From Brevibacterium limosum (GTDB taxonomy: Bacteria; Actinomycetota; Actinomycetes; Actinomycetales; Brevibacteriaceae), in assembly GCF_011617705.1 (NCBI RefSeq), contig NZ_CP050154.1, positions 124,001-188,000 on the forward strand: 64,000 nucleotides of DNA, given 5' to 3'. Below are positions 25,092-33,345 of the stretch, in pieces (position 1 is the first letter of the stretch; the number at the start of each line of letters is the position of its first letter). Below the pieces are notes generated by a model. That model did no database searches. It had not been told where the DNA came from and was given only the letters and a program-made list of their open reading frames with translations. A program made the position numbers and the translations under genes.

Positions 25092-26004
25092 CGGGGGCGC
25101 AGCAACCTGGCGCCAGGTATCTGCGCCGCCGTCACCTGCTCCGGCGCGGGGCTTCGGCGTGCTGTCGATCGGATTCGCCCATATCAAAGGCACGCGGCAC
25201 GAGGCCCGGCCCGGCGCAGTCATCGACGCTCACGGCCCGAGAGGTGACCGCGAGTTCTGCTTCGTCGACGTCGACACGCGGCAGGTGCTCAAGACAGTGC
25301 AGAACCCGCGGCTCATCCAGATCGCCACGAGCCTGAACAGAGCCGGCCGTGAGGGCGGCGAGGACGGTGAAGAGGCCGGTCGGCTGACGATGACCCTGCC
25401 CGACGGTCGATCCGTGAGCGGAGTTCCACATGGGTCGGGTGAGCGGCTGACCTGCGACTACTGGAAACGACCTGTCGATCTCGAGCTCACCGACGGGCCG
25501 CATGCACAGCTCGCCTCCGAATGGCTCGACCGCGCGGTCCGTCTGGCCCGGGTGCCGCGCGGAGCAGTGGTCTACGGGGCTCCGCTGTCGATCGTCACGA
25601 CGGCGTCCCTGCGCGATCTGAGCGACAGGATGGCCGATACACGACAGGTCGCGACCGATCTCACCAGGCAGGCAGCTCGGTGCCGCGCCACAGTCGTCCT
25701 CGACACAACTGACCCCTATGCGGAGGAGGCCTGGGTCGGTCGGGTGCTCCGCCTCGGTGGTCTGCGGGTACGGATCGGGTCGCCGATCCCGCGCTGCGCG
25801 GTGATGGATCTCGACCCGATCACCGGCGAACGCAACGCCCCGGTGCTCAAGACGCTCGCCGGTTTCCGACCGGCGAACTCGGCCGGCGAACCCGTTTTCG
25901 GTGTCTACGCCGAGGTGATCGGCACTTCCTCGCGCTCAGACGCTGGTGACGGCGGCCCAGATACCTGGCGCCAGGTTGCTGAGCCGCCGTCGGGTAGCAA
26001 TTAG
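25072..26004 (+). CDS. MOSC-domain protein bracketed by inverted palindromes
   Basis: A protein of 310 residues from the ATG used, with a MOSC-type beta-barrel: N-terminal part FGVLSIGFAHIKGTRHEARPGAVIDAHGPRGDREF, and C-terminal LRVRIGSPIPRCAVMDLDP, where the cysteine matches the conserved MOSC cysteine. MOSC proteins often transfer sulfur or handle molybdenum cofactor or N-hydroxylated substrates. The start is uncertain: the ATG at 25072 follows AGGAAG and makes the first palindrome code for the N-terminal peptide; a GTG at 25159 would begin right at the domain. The last 20 residues and the TAG stop come from the second palindrome, so both gene ends carry a related TWRQV-xPPS peptide. Confidence 0.75.
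   Translation: MPQLLPDGGAATWRQVSAPPSPAPARGFGVLSIGFAHIKGTRHEARPGAVIDAHGPRGDREFCFVDVDTRQVLKTVQNPRLIQIATSLNRAGREGGEDGEEAGRLTMTLPDGRSVSGVPHGSGERLTCDYWKRPVDLELTDGPHAQLASEWLDRAVRLARVPRGAVVYGAPLSIVTTASLRDLSDRMADTRQVATDLTRQAARCRATVVLDTTDPYAEEAWVGRVLRLGGLRVRIGSPIPRCAVMDLDPITGERNAPVLKTLAGFRPANSAGEPVFGVYAEVIGTSSRSDAGDGGPDTWRQVAEPPSGSN
25078..25136. repeat. Palindromic repeat, copy 1
   Basis: A 59-base near-palindrome centred on CCTGGCGCCAGG (25107-25118), running from CAATTACTACCTGACGG to CCGCCGTCACC. It is in inverted orientation to copy 2. The TGA within ACCTGACGG is the stop codon of the MFS gene. Confidence 0.85.
25945..26003. repeat. Palindromic repeat, copy 2 (inverted relative to copy 1)
   Basis: Runs from GGTGACGGCGG through ACCTGGCGCCAGGT to the CGGGTAGCAATTA end. 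Its reverse complement matches copy 1 over about 50 of 59 bases, including the asymmetric AGGTATCTG arm. The terminal CAATTAG gives the TAG stop of the MOSC gene and, on the other strand, the TAA stop of kynU. Confidence 0.85.
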
Positions 26005-27314
26005 GTGACGGCGCCGCGGACTTTGTGGGCTGGGGAGTCCCAGAGGCGGTTGTCGAGGATGTCGCGCAGAGCTTCGACGGTGTCCCAGACCTCGGTGAAC
26101 CCGATGTAGAGCGGGGTCAGCCCGAACCGCAGCACCTCCGGTTCCCGGTAGTCGCCGATGATGCCGCGTTCGATGAGGGCGCTCATCACCGCAAACCCTT
26201 GCGGATGCCTGATCGAGACCTGCGATCCGCGGTGGGCGTGCTCGCGTGGGGTGACGACCTCGACCGGGTGGTCGGCCAGCCGTGTGTCGACGAGATCGAT
26301 GAACAGATCCGACAAGGCCAGGGACTTCTCTCGCACACGCTCCATGTCCACACGGGAGTGGATGTCGAGGCCGAGCTCTGCCACGGACATCGACAGGATC
26401 CCCTGCGTGCCGGTGAGGTATCGGCGGATGCCCTCGGCAGGCCGGTAGTCCGGGGCCATCTCGAAGGGCTGCGCATGCGACCACCACCCCGACAGGGGCT
26501 GACTGAACCGGTTCTGCAGTGCTTCGGCGACCCAGATGAACGCCGGAGAGCCGGGCCCGCCGTTGAGGAACTTGTACGTGCAGCCGACCGCCATGTCCGC
26601 GCCCGACCCGGCGAGATCGATCGGCAGGGCACCGGCCGAATGGCACAGATCCCAGATGACCATGGCCCCACCGGAATGGACCGCCGAGGTGGTCAACCCC
26701 ATATCGAAGAGCCGACCGGTCCGGTAGTTCACATGAGTGAGGACGACGAGAGCCACCTCGTCGGACATCGTGGTCGGGAACCCCGCGGTGACTTCCTCAT
26801 CGTCGACGAGGCGAACCTCATACCCGTCGCCGAGCTGGTCGGCCAAGCCCTGCAGCATGTAGATATCGGACGGGAAATTCTCCCGCTGGGTGAGGATGAT
26901 GCGGCGTTCGGAGGAGTCCTCGACCTGCATCTTCAGCGCCGCCGAGGCGGCCTTGAACAAGTTGATCGAGGTGGTGTCCGTGACCACGGTCGACCCGGCC
27001 CCGCCGCCGACGATCCCGGCGATCTTCTCCCCGAGCGTCGCCGGCAGATCCCACCACCCGGCCGTGTTCCACGACCCGATGAGGCCGGTGCCCCACTCGT
27101 CGGTGATGACTTCCTGGGCACGTTCGGCGGCTCCCTTCGTGCGGGGACCGAGTGAGTTCCCGTCGAGGTAGATCGTGCGCGGCGGGAGCAGGAATTCCCC
27201 TCGGAAGTCGCGCAGGGGATCGTTCGCATCGCGTTGTTCGCAGTCCGTGCGGGTGATTGCAGTCGGGGAGAGAGCTGAGTTCGCCGAGGTGGCTGTCCGG
27301 TCAGGGGTCGTCAT
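26001..27314 (-). CDS. kynU: Kynureninase
   Basis: A 437-residue PLP enzyme that cleaves kynurenine (or 3-hydroxykynurenine) to anthranilate and alanine in tryptophan breakdown. Family marks are FLLPPRTIYLDGNSLGP, SINLFKAASAAL, VVLTHVNYRTGRLFDM and VIWDLCHSAGALPIDL. The PLP lysine lies in AVGCTYKFLNGGPGSPAF, then PLSGWWSHAQPFEM and LRFGLTPLYIGF. Length is normal. GGAAGG is upstream of the ATG. No kynA or kynB is next to it. The stop TAA lies inside palindromic repeat copy 2. Confidence 0.95.
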   Translation of the reverse strand: MTTPDRTATSANSALSPTAITRTDCEQRDANDPLRDFRGEFLLPPRTIYLDGNSLGPRTKGAAERAQEVITDEWGTGLIGSWNTAGWWDLPATLGEKIAGIVGGGAGSTVVTDTTSINLFKAASAALKMQVEDSSERRIILTQRENFPSDIYMLQGLADQLGDGYEVRLVDDEEVTAGFPTTMSDEVALVVLTHVNYRTGRLFDMGLTTSAVHSGGAMVIWDLCHSAGALPIDLAGSGADMAVGCTYKFLNGGPGSPAFIWVAEALQNRFSQPLSGWWSHAQPFEMAPDYRPAEGIRRYLTGTQGILSMSVAELGLDIHSRVDMERVREKSLALSDLFIDLVDTRLADHPVEVVTPREHAHRGSQVSIRHPQGFAVMSALIERGIIGDYREPEVLRFGLTPLYIGFTEVWDTVEALRDILDNRLWDSPAHKVRGAVT

Positions 27315-27378
27315 CGTCGCCTTCCACGTGGTGAGGGAACCGGTGGGTTCGTCCGCATCCCAGGCTACCGTGCGTCGG

Positions 27379-27412
27379 CTGATGACGATCTATGACCTGC
27401 TGATGACATCAG
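27379..27412. promoter_or_regulatory. Paired CTGATGAC boxes between kynU and osmC
   Basis: CTGATGACGATC (27379) and CTGATGACATC (27400) start 21 bases apart, two helical turns. The second is part of the 13-base palindrome CTGATGACATCAG (27400-27412). They lie in the 215-base divergent gap and may be an operator for kynU, the OsmC gene or both. Confidence 0.5.
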
Positions 27413-27529
27413 ACGACGGTATTCGACGGTGGAAAGGGGGCAGTCAGGCGGCCGTTTCTAGTCTGAGACCAGCACCGACCCGCACGATCTCGATCAATCG
27501 CTTCACCCTTCGATCAGGAGACCACCCTC

Positions 27530-28084
27530 ATGACCACCACCGACTTCGACACGACTATCGCCATCAGTGACGAGGAACGCGCCACGCGACTGACCACGGC
27601 CGGAAACGCATGGAACGAGCGTCTGGCCGCCTCGGCGACGAACGGGCAGCTGACGTTCTCGGCCTCCGGCATCGCTCGCGGGTCCGTGTCCTCGGTCATC
27701 ACGGCGGGCCGCCACACCTTCACCGTCGACGAACCGACCCCGCTGGCCGGGGACGATGCCGCCCCGAACCCCGTCGAATACGCCCTCGGCGCACTCATCT
27801 CCTGCCAGGTCGTCGTCTACCGCCTCTACGCCCAGAACCTCGGGCTGACCATCGACGAACTCGATGTCACCGCCGAGGGCGACCTGGATGTGCGGGGGCT
27901 CTTCGGTGCCGAAGAGACCGTGCGTCCCGGGTTCTCCGCCGTGCGCGTGAGCGTGAGCATCACCGGACCCGACAGCGAGGAGGACTACCGGAAGCTGCAG
28001 GAGACCGTCGATGCTCATTGCCCCGTCTTCGACATCTTCACGAACCCGACTCCGATCGACGTCAGCGTCACGAAGACCAACTGA
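27530..28084 (+). CDS. OsmC-family protein (third of three)
   Basis: A 184-residue OsmC-fold protein with an N-terminal extension. The cysteines are in GALISCQVVVYRLYA and VDAHCPVFDIF, so the peroxidase pair is intact. TFTVDEPTPLAGDDAAPNPVEYALGAL is the conserved helix region of the branch often found next to cofactor or amino acid catabolic genes. Its ribosome-binding site CAGGAG lies about 10 bases before the ATG. It is divergent from kynU across the CTGATGAC operator-like region. Confidence 0.87.
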   Translation: MTTTDFDTTIAISDEERATRLTTAGNAWNERLAASATNGQLTFSASGIARGSVSSVITAGRHTFTVDEPTPLAGDDAAPNPVEYALGALISCQVVVYRLYAQNLGLTIDELDVTAEGDLDVRGLFGAEETVRPGFSAVRVSVSITGPDSEEDYRKLQETVDAHCPVFDIFTNPTPIDVSVTKTN

Positions 28085-28112
28085 GGTCACAAAGTCCCGC
28101 TCCGCCCTTCCA

Positions 28113-28177
28113 GAACTACCTGACGGCGGCCCAGCAACCTCGCGCGAGATTGCTGCGTCGCCGTCAGGTAGCAATTG
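28113..28177. repeat. Palindromic repeat, copy 3
   Basis: A 65-base palindrome from GAACTACCTGACGGCGG to CCGCCG-TCAGGTAGCAATT-like arms, centred on CCTCGCGCGAG. It is the most symmetric of the three copies and sits between the convergent OsmC and recQ genes, where it may act as a bidirectional terminator. Confidence 0.85.
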
Positions 28178-28205
28178 GGGGCGAGGGGCGAGGGGCGGGC
28201 AGGGA

Positions 28206-30032
28206 TCAGCCCGCGTGTGCGGAAAGCACCTCGAGCACGTCGTCGCCGTAGCGGTCGAGCTTCTTCAGGCCCACACCGCTGATCTGACCGAGTTCGCTGA
28301 TCGTCGATGGCTTGGCCTCCACGATGCCGTAGAGCGTGGCATCGGGGAACACGACGTAGGCGGGCACGCCCTGCTCCTTCGCCTGCTCGCCGCGCCAGGA
28401 CCGCAGAGCCTCGAACAGGGAGGCGTCGGCGGGGTCGAGTTCGGCCTCGGGACCGCCTCGGCGAGTCCTCTTCGCGCCGGACTTCTTCACCGGGTCGACG
28501 CGCAGGGAGATCTCCTCTTCGCCGCGCAGGACGGGTCCGGCGTTCTCGCCGAGCACGAGCACTCCGTAGTCACCGTGGGATTCGAGGAGCCCACGGGCGA
28601 GCACCTGCCGGATGACGGTCTTCCACTGGCTCTCGGACAGGTCCTCGCCGACTCCCCAGACGCTCAGGCTCTCATGGTCCGATGCCCGTGACCGGTCGTT
28701 GTCGTTGCCGCGCAGCACATCGATGACCTGACCGGAGCCGAAACGCTGCCCGCGTTCCCGGTCAAGCCGGATGACCGCGGACAGCAGCTTCTGCACGGCC
28801 ACGGTCGCGTCCCAGGTCACCGGGGGTGTCATGCAGGTATCACAGTTTCCGCACGGTGCGGATTCCTCATCGAAGTAGCGCAGCAGCTGCACCCGGCGGC
28901 AGTCGACGGTCTCACATAGGGCGAGCATCGCATCGAGGTGGCTCATCTGGCGGCGTTTGAACACCTGGTCGCCCTCGCCGGATTCGATGAGGCGGCGTTG
29001 GGAGACGACATCGCCGAGGCCGTAGACCATCCACGCATCCGCGGGCAGTCCGTCACGTCCGGCTCGGCCGGTCTCCTGGTAATAGCCTTCGACCGACCGG
29101 GGCAGGTCGAGATGGGCGACGAAGCGGACATCGGGTTTGTCGATGCCCATGCCGAAGGCGATCGTGGCGACCATGACGATGCCGTCCTCGCGGAGGAACC
29201 TCGCCTGATTCTCCGCCCGCACCTCGGACGGGAGCCCCGCGTGATAGGGCAGAGCGGTGATGCCGCGGGCGACGAGCGCCTCGGCGAGCTGGTCGACTCC
29301 GCGCCGCGACAGACAATAGACGATCCCGGAATCCCCGGGGTGTTCGGTGGTGATGAAGTTCAGCAGCTGCGACCGCGCCGAGGCCTTCGGTTCGATCCGG
29401 TAGGTGATGTTCGGCCGGTCGAAGCTGGCGACGAAGTGCTCGGCGTTCTGGAGGTGAAGGCGCTCGGTGAGTTCGGCATGGGTGGCGGGAGTCGCCGTGG
29501 CCGTCAGCGCAATGCGCGGAACGTCGGGAAACTGTTCGGCCAGCACTCCGAGACCCAGATAGTCGCTGCGGAAGTCATGTCCCCATTGGGACACACAATG
29601 GGCTTCGTCGATGGCGAACAGGGAGATCTGAGCCTGCTCGAGCAGTCGCATCGTCCGCGGCAGGACGAGCCGTTCGGGCGCAAGGTAGAGCAGGTCGATC
29701 TCACCGGCGAGCAGCTGCTGTTCGACCTGCTGCGCGGTGTCGAAATCGAGGGAGGAATTGAGGTAGGCCGCGCGCACCCCGAGGTTCTCCAGGGCAGCGA
29801 CCTGATCGGCCATGAGCGCGATGAGCGGGGAGATGACCACGCCCGTACCGGGCCTGACCAGAGCGGGGATCTGATAGCACAGGGACTTTCCGCCGCCGGT
29901 GGGCATGAGCACGACCGCATCCCCGCCGCCGACGACCTGATCGACGACAGCCGCCTGCTGCCCCCGGAACTCCTCATACCCGAAGACATCGTGGAGGACA
30001 TCGAGGGCGGAGGTCGTGGCTGCGGAGGTCAT
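28206..30032 (-). CDS. recQ: ATP-dependent DNA helicase RecQ
   Basis: A 608-residue 3'-5' helicase. Motif I is LMPTGGGKSLCYQ near residue 45, motif II is FAIDEAHCVSQWGHDFR, and motif VI is QETGRAGRDGLPADAW. The RecQ zinc site includes CDTC with upstream cysteines (CRRVQLLRYFDEESAPCGNCDTC). A winged-helix RQC domain and a C-terminal HRDC domain (DASLFEALRSWRGEQA ... ELGQISGVGLKKLDRYGDDVLEVL) complete it. The ATG used is 7 bases after TAGGGT; a GTG three codons upstream falls before the predicted transcript start. Confidence 0.95.
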   Translation of the reverse strand: MTSAATTSALDVLHDVFGYEEFRGQQAAVVDQVVGGGDAVVLMPTGGGKSLCYQIPALVRPGTGVVISPLIALMADQVAALENLGVRAAYLNSSLDFDTAQQVEQQLLAGEIDLLYLAPERLVLPRTMRLLEQAQISLFAIDEAHCVSQWGHDFRSDYLGLGVLAEQFPDVPRIALTATATPATHAELTERLHLQNAEHFVASFDRPNITYRIEPKASARSQLLNFITTEHPGDSGIVYCLSRRGVDQLAEALVARGITALPYHAGLPSEVRAENQARFLREDGIVMVATIAFGMGIDKPDVRFVAHLDLPRSVEGYYQETGRAGRDGLPADAWMVYGLGDVVSQRRLIESGEGDQVFKRRQMSHLDAMLALCETVDCRRVQLLRYFDEESAPCGNCDTCMTPPVTWDATVAVQKLLSAVIRLDRERGQRFGSGQVIDVLRGNDNDRSRASDHESLSVWGVGEDLSESQWKTVIRQVLARGLLESHGDYGVLVLGENAGPVLRGEEEISLRVDPVKKSGAKRTRRGGPEAELDPADASLFEALRSWRGEQAKEQGVPAYVVFPDATLYGIVEAKPSTISELGQISGVGLKKLDRYGDDVLEVLSAHAG

Positions 30033-30191
30033 GGGACCCACCCTAGTTCACGTCACTGACTCGAATCTCCGGGTCGTGCGGTCGTTAGAGGCCGTTCGAT
30101 GACGAGGATGTGGGGGGTGCCCCTATGTTTTAAGTCAAGGGGTAGCGCCCAGATTCTTCAAGAATATTTGGGAAGACTCGAAGGGCAGGGG

Positions 30192-30225
30192 TGATCGGTC
30201 CGGGAACTGTTTCCCAGACTGATCA
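30192..30225. terminator. Hairpin downstream of the transposase
   Basis: TGATCGGTCCGGGAA and TTCCCAGACTGATCA form a 15-bp stem with two wobble pairs and a 4-base loop, 22 bases past the transposase stop. It could end the transposase mRNA or be part of the right end recognised by the recombinase. Confidence 0.5.
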
Positions 30226-30246
30226 GGTACTTCGCTGCAGAACGGT

Positions 30247-31458
30247 TCAGGCCGCAGTCCCCTGCTCGGGTGCGTGGAAATAGGCACCATCACGCAACAT
30301 CGCGTACAGCACGTTGCAGCGCCTGCGCGCTAACGCGATCAGTGCTTGATTGTGTTTCTTGTGCTCGGCACGTTTCTTGTCGTAATACGCCCTCGACAAC
30401 GGGTCCTTCAACGCCGCGAACGCGGACAAGAACAACGCTCGTTTGAGGATCTTGTTGCCCCGACGCGAGGAATGATCCCCGCGGATCGAGGTTCCTGACC
30501 GCCACGTCACCGGTGCCAGTCCCGCATAGGATGCGAGGTGTCCGGCTGATTCGAAGTCCTTACCCACGACCTCGGTCAGGATCCTCGCCGCTGTCCTGAC
30601 GCCGACTGCCGGCATCGACGTCAGGAGCTCGAAAAGCGGATGCGCCTCAACCAGCTCCTCGATCCGGGCGAGCACGTCATCCCGCGACGACCGCGTCTGC
30701 GCCAACGACGTCGCCAACTGGGGCAGCACGAGGCCGGCCGCGTCGGTGCCCGACACCACCACCGTCTGACCGTCCATGGCAGTGAAGATCGCTGCCGCCC
30801 ACCTCTTCCACGCCCTCGGTGCCTGCTTACGCAGCAGAGTCTCGACACGGTGTTTGCCGGCATGCCGCAGTGCTTTCGGTGTCGGGTATTTCGCCAGCAG
30901 GGCCAGCATGGCCGGATGATCCAAGTGGGGACCGATCACGGTCTCTAATCCGGGGTGGATCTGAGTGAGTAGCCCGCGGATGCGATTCGACGTCGCGGTG
31001 GCTTGTTTCGCGAGGTCATCGTCGTAGCCGCACAGCATGGACAGTTCGGCGACGTTCTCGTCGGCAACCCGGATGTCCCGCAGGGTGTGGGGCATGGTTC
31101 GGGCCGCGTCAGCGATGATGCTGGCATCGCGGGCGTCGGTCTTCGCCTCACCAGGGTGTAGGTCGGCGATGCGGCGCATCGCCAACCCCGGCAGGTAGGC
31201 GACCATGATGCCTTCGGCTTGGGCGACCGCGACTGGTAGGGCCCCGATCGTGGCGGGCTGGTCGACGATGACGAGTAAGGTTCCGTGCTTGGAAAGCCGG
31301 GTGAGCAGGGTCTTCAGTTTCGTTTCGTTCTGCGGCAGCGCCTTCGATAACAGTTGTTTTCCGTCGCGATCCACCGCGACGGCGTGGTGGTTGTGTTTGC
31401 CGACATCGATGCCGATGAATACGTCGATGTCAGCGTGGTTGGTGATCATGTCACTCAT
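30247..31458 (-). CDS. IS110-family DEDD transposase
   Basis: A 403-residue recombinase. The N-terminal RuvC-like domain has VFIGIDVGKHNHHAVAVD, LLVIVDQPATIG and KTDARDASIIADAAR, which supply the DEDD acidic residues. A coiled middle precedes the C-terminal Transposase_20 domain (LTSMPAVGVRTAARILTEVVG ... HLASYAGLAPVTWRSGTSIRG), which holds the catalytic serine. The gene looks intact, so the element may be active. The start at the MSDMITNH methionine follows GAAGAAG; an upstream reading would translate the structured leader. Confidence 0.93.
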   Translation of the reverse strand: MSDMITNHADIDVFIGIDVGKHNHHAVAVDRDGKQLLSKALPQNETKLKTLLTRLSKHGTLLVIVDQPATIGALPVAVAQAEGIMVAYLPGLAMRRIADLHPGEAKTDARDASIIADAARTMPHTLRDIRVADENVAELSMLCGYDDDLAKQATATSNRIRGLLTQIHPGLETVIGPHLDHPAMLALLAKYPTPKALRHAGKHRVETLLRKQAPRAWKRWAAAIFTAMDGQTVVVSGTDAAGLVLPQLATSLAQTRSSRDDVLARIEELVEAHPLFELLTSMPAVGVRTAARILTEVVGKDFESAGHLASYAGLAPVTWRSGTSIRGDHSSRRGNKILKRALFLSAFAALKDPLSRAYYDKKRAEHKKHNQALIALARRRCNVLYAMLRDGAYFHAPEQGTAA

Positions 31459-31729
31459 CTTCTTCGACTCATGTGACCGGATAGTGGTTGTGGTTCGGCT
31501 GGCCGGTAGTGCTGGGTGGCTCCAAGGTTCGGCATCCACGTTACGGTCGGGCTCAAGGCATGGGTTCTGCCAGTGGTTCTGGCCCCTATCAGCGATTTCC
31601 CTGGTGCCTTCGAACCCCGGTGACAACACCCCCCGGATCATGGGTGACTGGGGGTATAAATCATGCCGGGGTCCTCAGGCCAGCGACCCCTTCTATCCTG
31701 ACGGATGGTGGGGCTAGTTAAAAGGTAAC
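31459..31729 (-). ncRNA. Candidate bridge RNA in the IS110 5' leader
   Basis: In IS110-group elements the left non-coding end encodes a structured RNA whose two loops pair with target and donor DNA. Here about 270 bases upstream of the transposase have no credible gene but several stems, for example GGGGTC/GACCCC (31668-31690) and GCCAG/CTGGC (31569-31583). The exact ends and loops cannot be set by eye. Confidence 0.5.
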
Positions 31730-31747
31730 GGGTGCCCGCCGAATATC

Positions 31748-31832
31748 GGTCACAATCGGATACTCGAGCCGAAACTCAGGTCACAATCGGATACTCCGCG
31801 CGCCGGCGCCGAAAAAGTATCCGAAGGCGACC
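31748..31832. repeat. GGTCACAATCGGATACT repeat cluster
   Basis: Two direct copies of GGTCACAATCGGATACTC (31748-31765 and 31779-31796) and a diverged inverted copy, AGTATCCGAAGGCGACC (31816-31832), lie between the IS110 element and the next MFS gene. A related hairpin is at 60443-60496. The rest of the 246-base gap up to 31983 has only a further GTCCGAAAGTGACC fragment near 31849. Confidence 0.75.
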
Positions 31833-31983
31833 ACTGTTTCCGACCCACTGTCCGAAAGTGACCACCTCTCGGCCGAGGGCCCGGGATCGGCCGAACTCTC
31901 GGCATCGGCTGACAGCCTCCGATCACGGCCCACCACACCACTCAGCACTCGCCCTCATCGGGCAGAGAACCTCCGCGCCGCCC

Positions 31984-33207
31984 TCACCGGGAAGAGAACC
32001 TCCGTGCCGCCATCAACCCGAACACACAGACGAACGCCACCCCGATGGCAAAGATCGTCGTCGCATTCGCCAACCCCACAGTGGCGGCGAGGGATCCGGC
32101 ACCGATGGCCGGCACCGACATGAACACGTAGGCGAGGATGAAGTACGAGGTGGTCGCCTCGGTGCGGTGCTCGGGTGCGGTCACCGCAGTGATCGCGCGC
32201 ATCCCGGTCATGAATACGAGCCCCTGTCCGGCTCCGGCCAGCACAGAGGAGGCGATGAGCACTGTCAGCGAGCTGACCAGGAGCGCGGCCACGAGGGCGC
32301 CCATGCTCACGATCATCGTCACTGTCCCGCCGATGATGAGCCGGCGGTCGCTGAGTGCGCGGAAGACCAGCTGCGCGCTCGCCGAGGCGCCGAAGAGGAG
32401 GAACACGACGGTGCCGGTGACCGCGGTCGACGTCACGTGCAGGGTCTGGCCGATGAAGCTCGGTGCGATCGCCGAATACAGTCCGCATACCGCAAATCCC
32501 GTGATCGCCCCAGGTGAGGCAGCCAGGAACATCCGTTTCGCCGAGGCGGGAATCCCCGGCAGCTGCAGCCGCACGGCACCCCGGTTGCCTCGCATCTGCC
32601 CGCCCGTGCGGTCGCGGACGAGGAGCAGCGCGACCCCGGCGATGACCAGCATGATCGCATTGACGAGGAACGGTGTGAACAGGGGTGCGGGTGCGAAGCC
32701 GGCGAGCAGGCCGGAAGACAGAATTCCGAGTCCCAGGCCGCCCATATTCGCCGCCGTCGCCAGGGACCCGGCGAGCCGTTCGCGGCCGACCGGGGCGTTC
32801 TCGAGCACGGTGACGGTGGCCGTGGACGTGAAGATCCCCGCCGCGAGCCCGGAGAGGACGCGTCCGGTCAGCAGCAGGCCGACGTCGGAGCCGATGAGGA
32901 AGAGAATCGCCGAGGCAATTGAGAAGATCACCCCGAGGCTGAGCACCGGACGCCGCCCCAGTCCGTCGGAGAGGCGACCGAAGACGACGAGCGCGGCGAT
33001 GACCCCGACCGCGTAGATCGCGAAGAGCTGCGTGGTGAACGCGGTGCCGAACCCGAATCGCTCCTCATAGAGCGGGTAGAGCGGGGTCGGCAGTGTGGTG
33101 CCCATCATGACGACGGTGAAGATGTACACCGAGGCGGCCAATCCCCATCCCGTCGCGGCGCGCGATTCCGGATCGCGCCGGTTCGCCGCGGGAGCTTCCT
33201 CCGCCAT
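31984..33207 (-). CDS. MFS transporter
   Basis: A 407-residue twelve-helix major facilitator. The first helix region is WGLAASVYIFTVVMMGTTLPTPLYPLYEERFGF, the helix 2-3 loop motif is VVFGRLSDGLGRRPVLSLGV, and the helix 4-5 region is GRVLSGLAAGIFTSTATVTVLE. This resembles sugar or drug efflux members with the PTPLYPLY signature seen in actinobacterial MFS proteins. The substrate is unknown. The start has GGAAGG upstream; a longer form with 28 more Arg-rich residues is less likely. Confidence 0.85.
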   Translation of the reverse strand: MAEEAPAANRRDPESRAATGWGLAASVYIFTVVMMGTTLPTPLYPLYEERFGFGTAFTTQLFAIYAVGVIAALVVFGRLSDGLGRRPVLSLGVIFSIASAILFLIGSDVGLLLTGRVLSGLAAGIFTSTATVTVLENAPVGRERLAGSLATAANMGGLGLGILSSGLLAGFAPAPLFTPFLVNAIMLVIAGVALLLVRDRTGGQMRGNRGAVRLQLPGIPASAKRMFLAASPGAITGFAVCGLYSAIAPSFIGQTLHVTSTAVTGTVVFLLFGASASAQLVFRALSDRRLIIGGTVTMIVSMGALVAALLVSSLTVLIASSVLAGAGQGLVFMTGMRAITAVTAPEHRTEATTSYFILAYVFMSVPAIGAGSLAATVGLANATTIFAIGVAFVCVFGLMAARRFSSR

Positions 33208-33345
33208 CAATCGCACCGCCTTCCCGGCCTCCGGGTCCCACCTGAGAGCCACGAGCCGTCTGCGATTGTACGCTGGAACTCCGATGCCCATGCCTGCGTG
33301 AGAGCATGGCGGATTGTGCGCACCCGCGAGAAGGAGCAGATTCCG

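Larger units (their letters stand above)
30115..31737 (-). mobile_element. IS110-group insertion sequence (ends approximate)
   Basis: A single DEDD transposase gene with 124 bases on its 3' side and about 270 bases of non-coding DNA on its 5' side, the usual layout of the IS110 group. There are no inverted terminal repeats, as expected. The same 8 bases, GGGTGCCC, occur in the same orientation at 30115-30122 and 31730-31737, enclosing about 1.6 kb, and are used here as provisional edges. The AT content is higher than that of neighbouring genes. Confidence 0.7.

Noticed and set aside
31645..31662. GGGGGTATAAATC in the IS110 leader as a CsoR site
   Set aside because: Only one half of the palindrome is present; the resemblance to the csoR operator is by chance.
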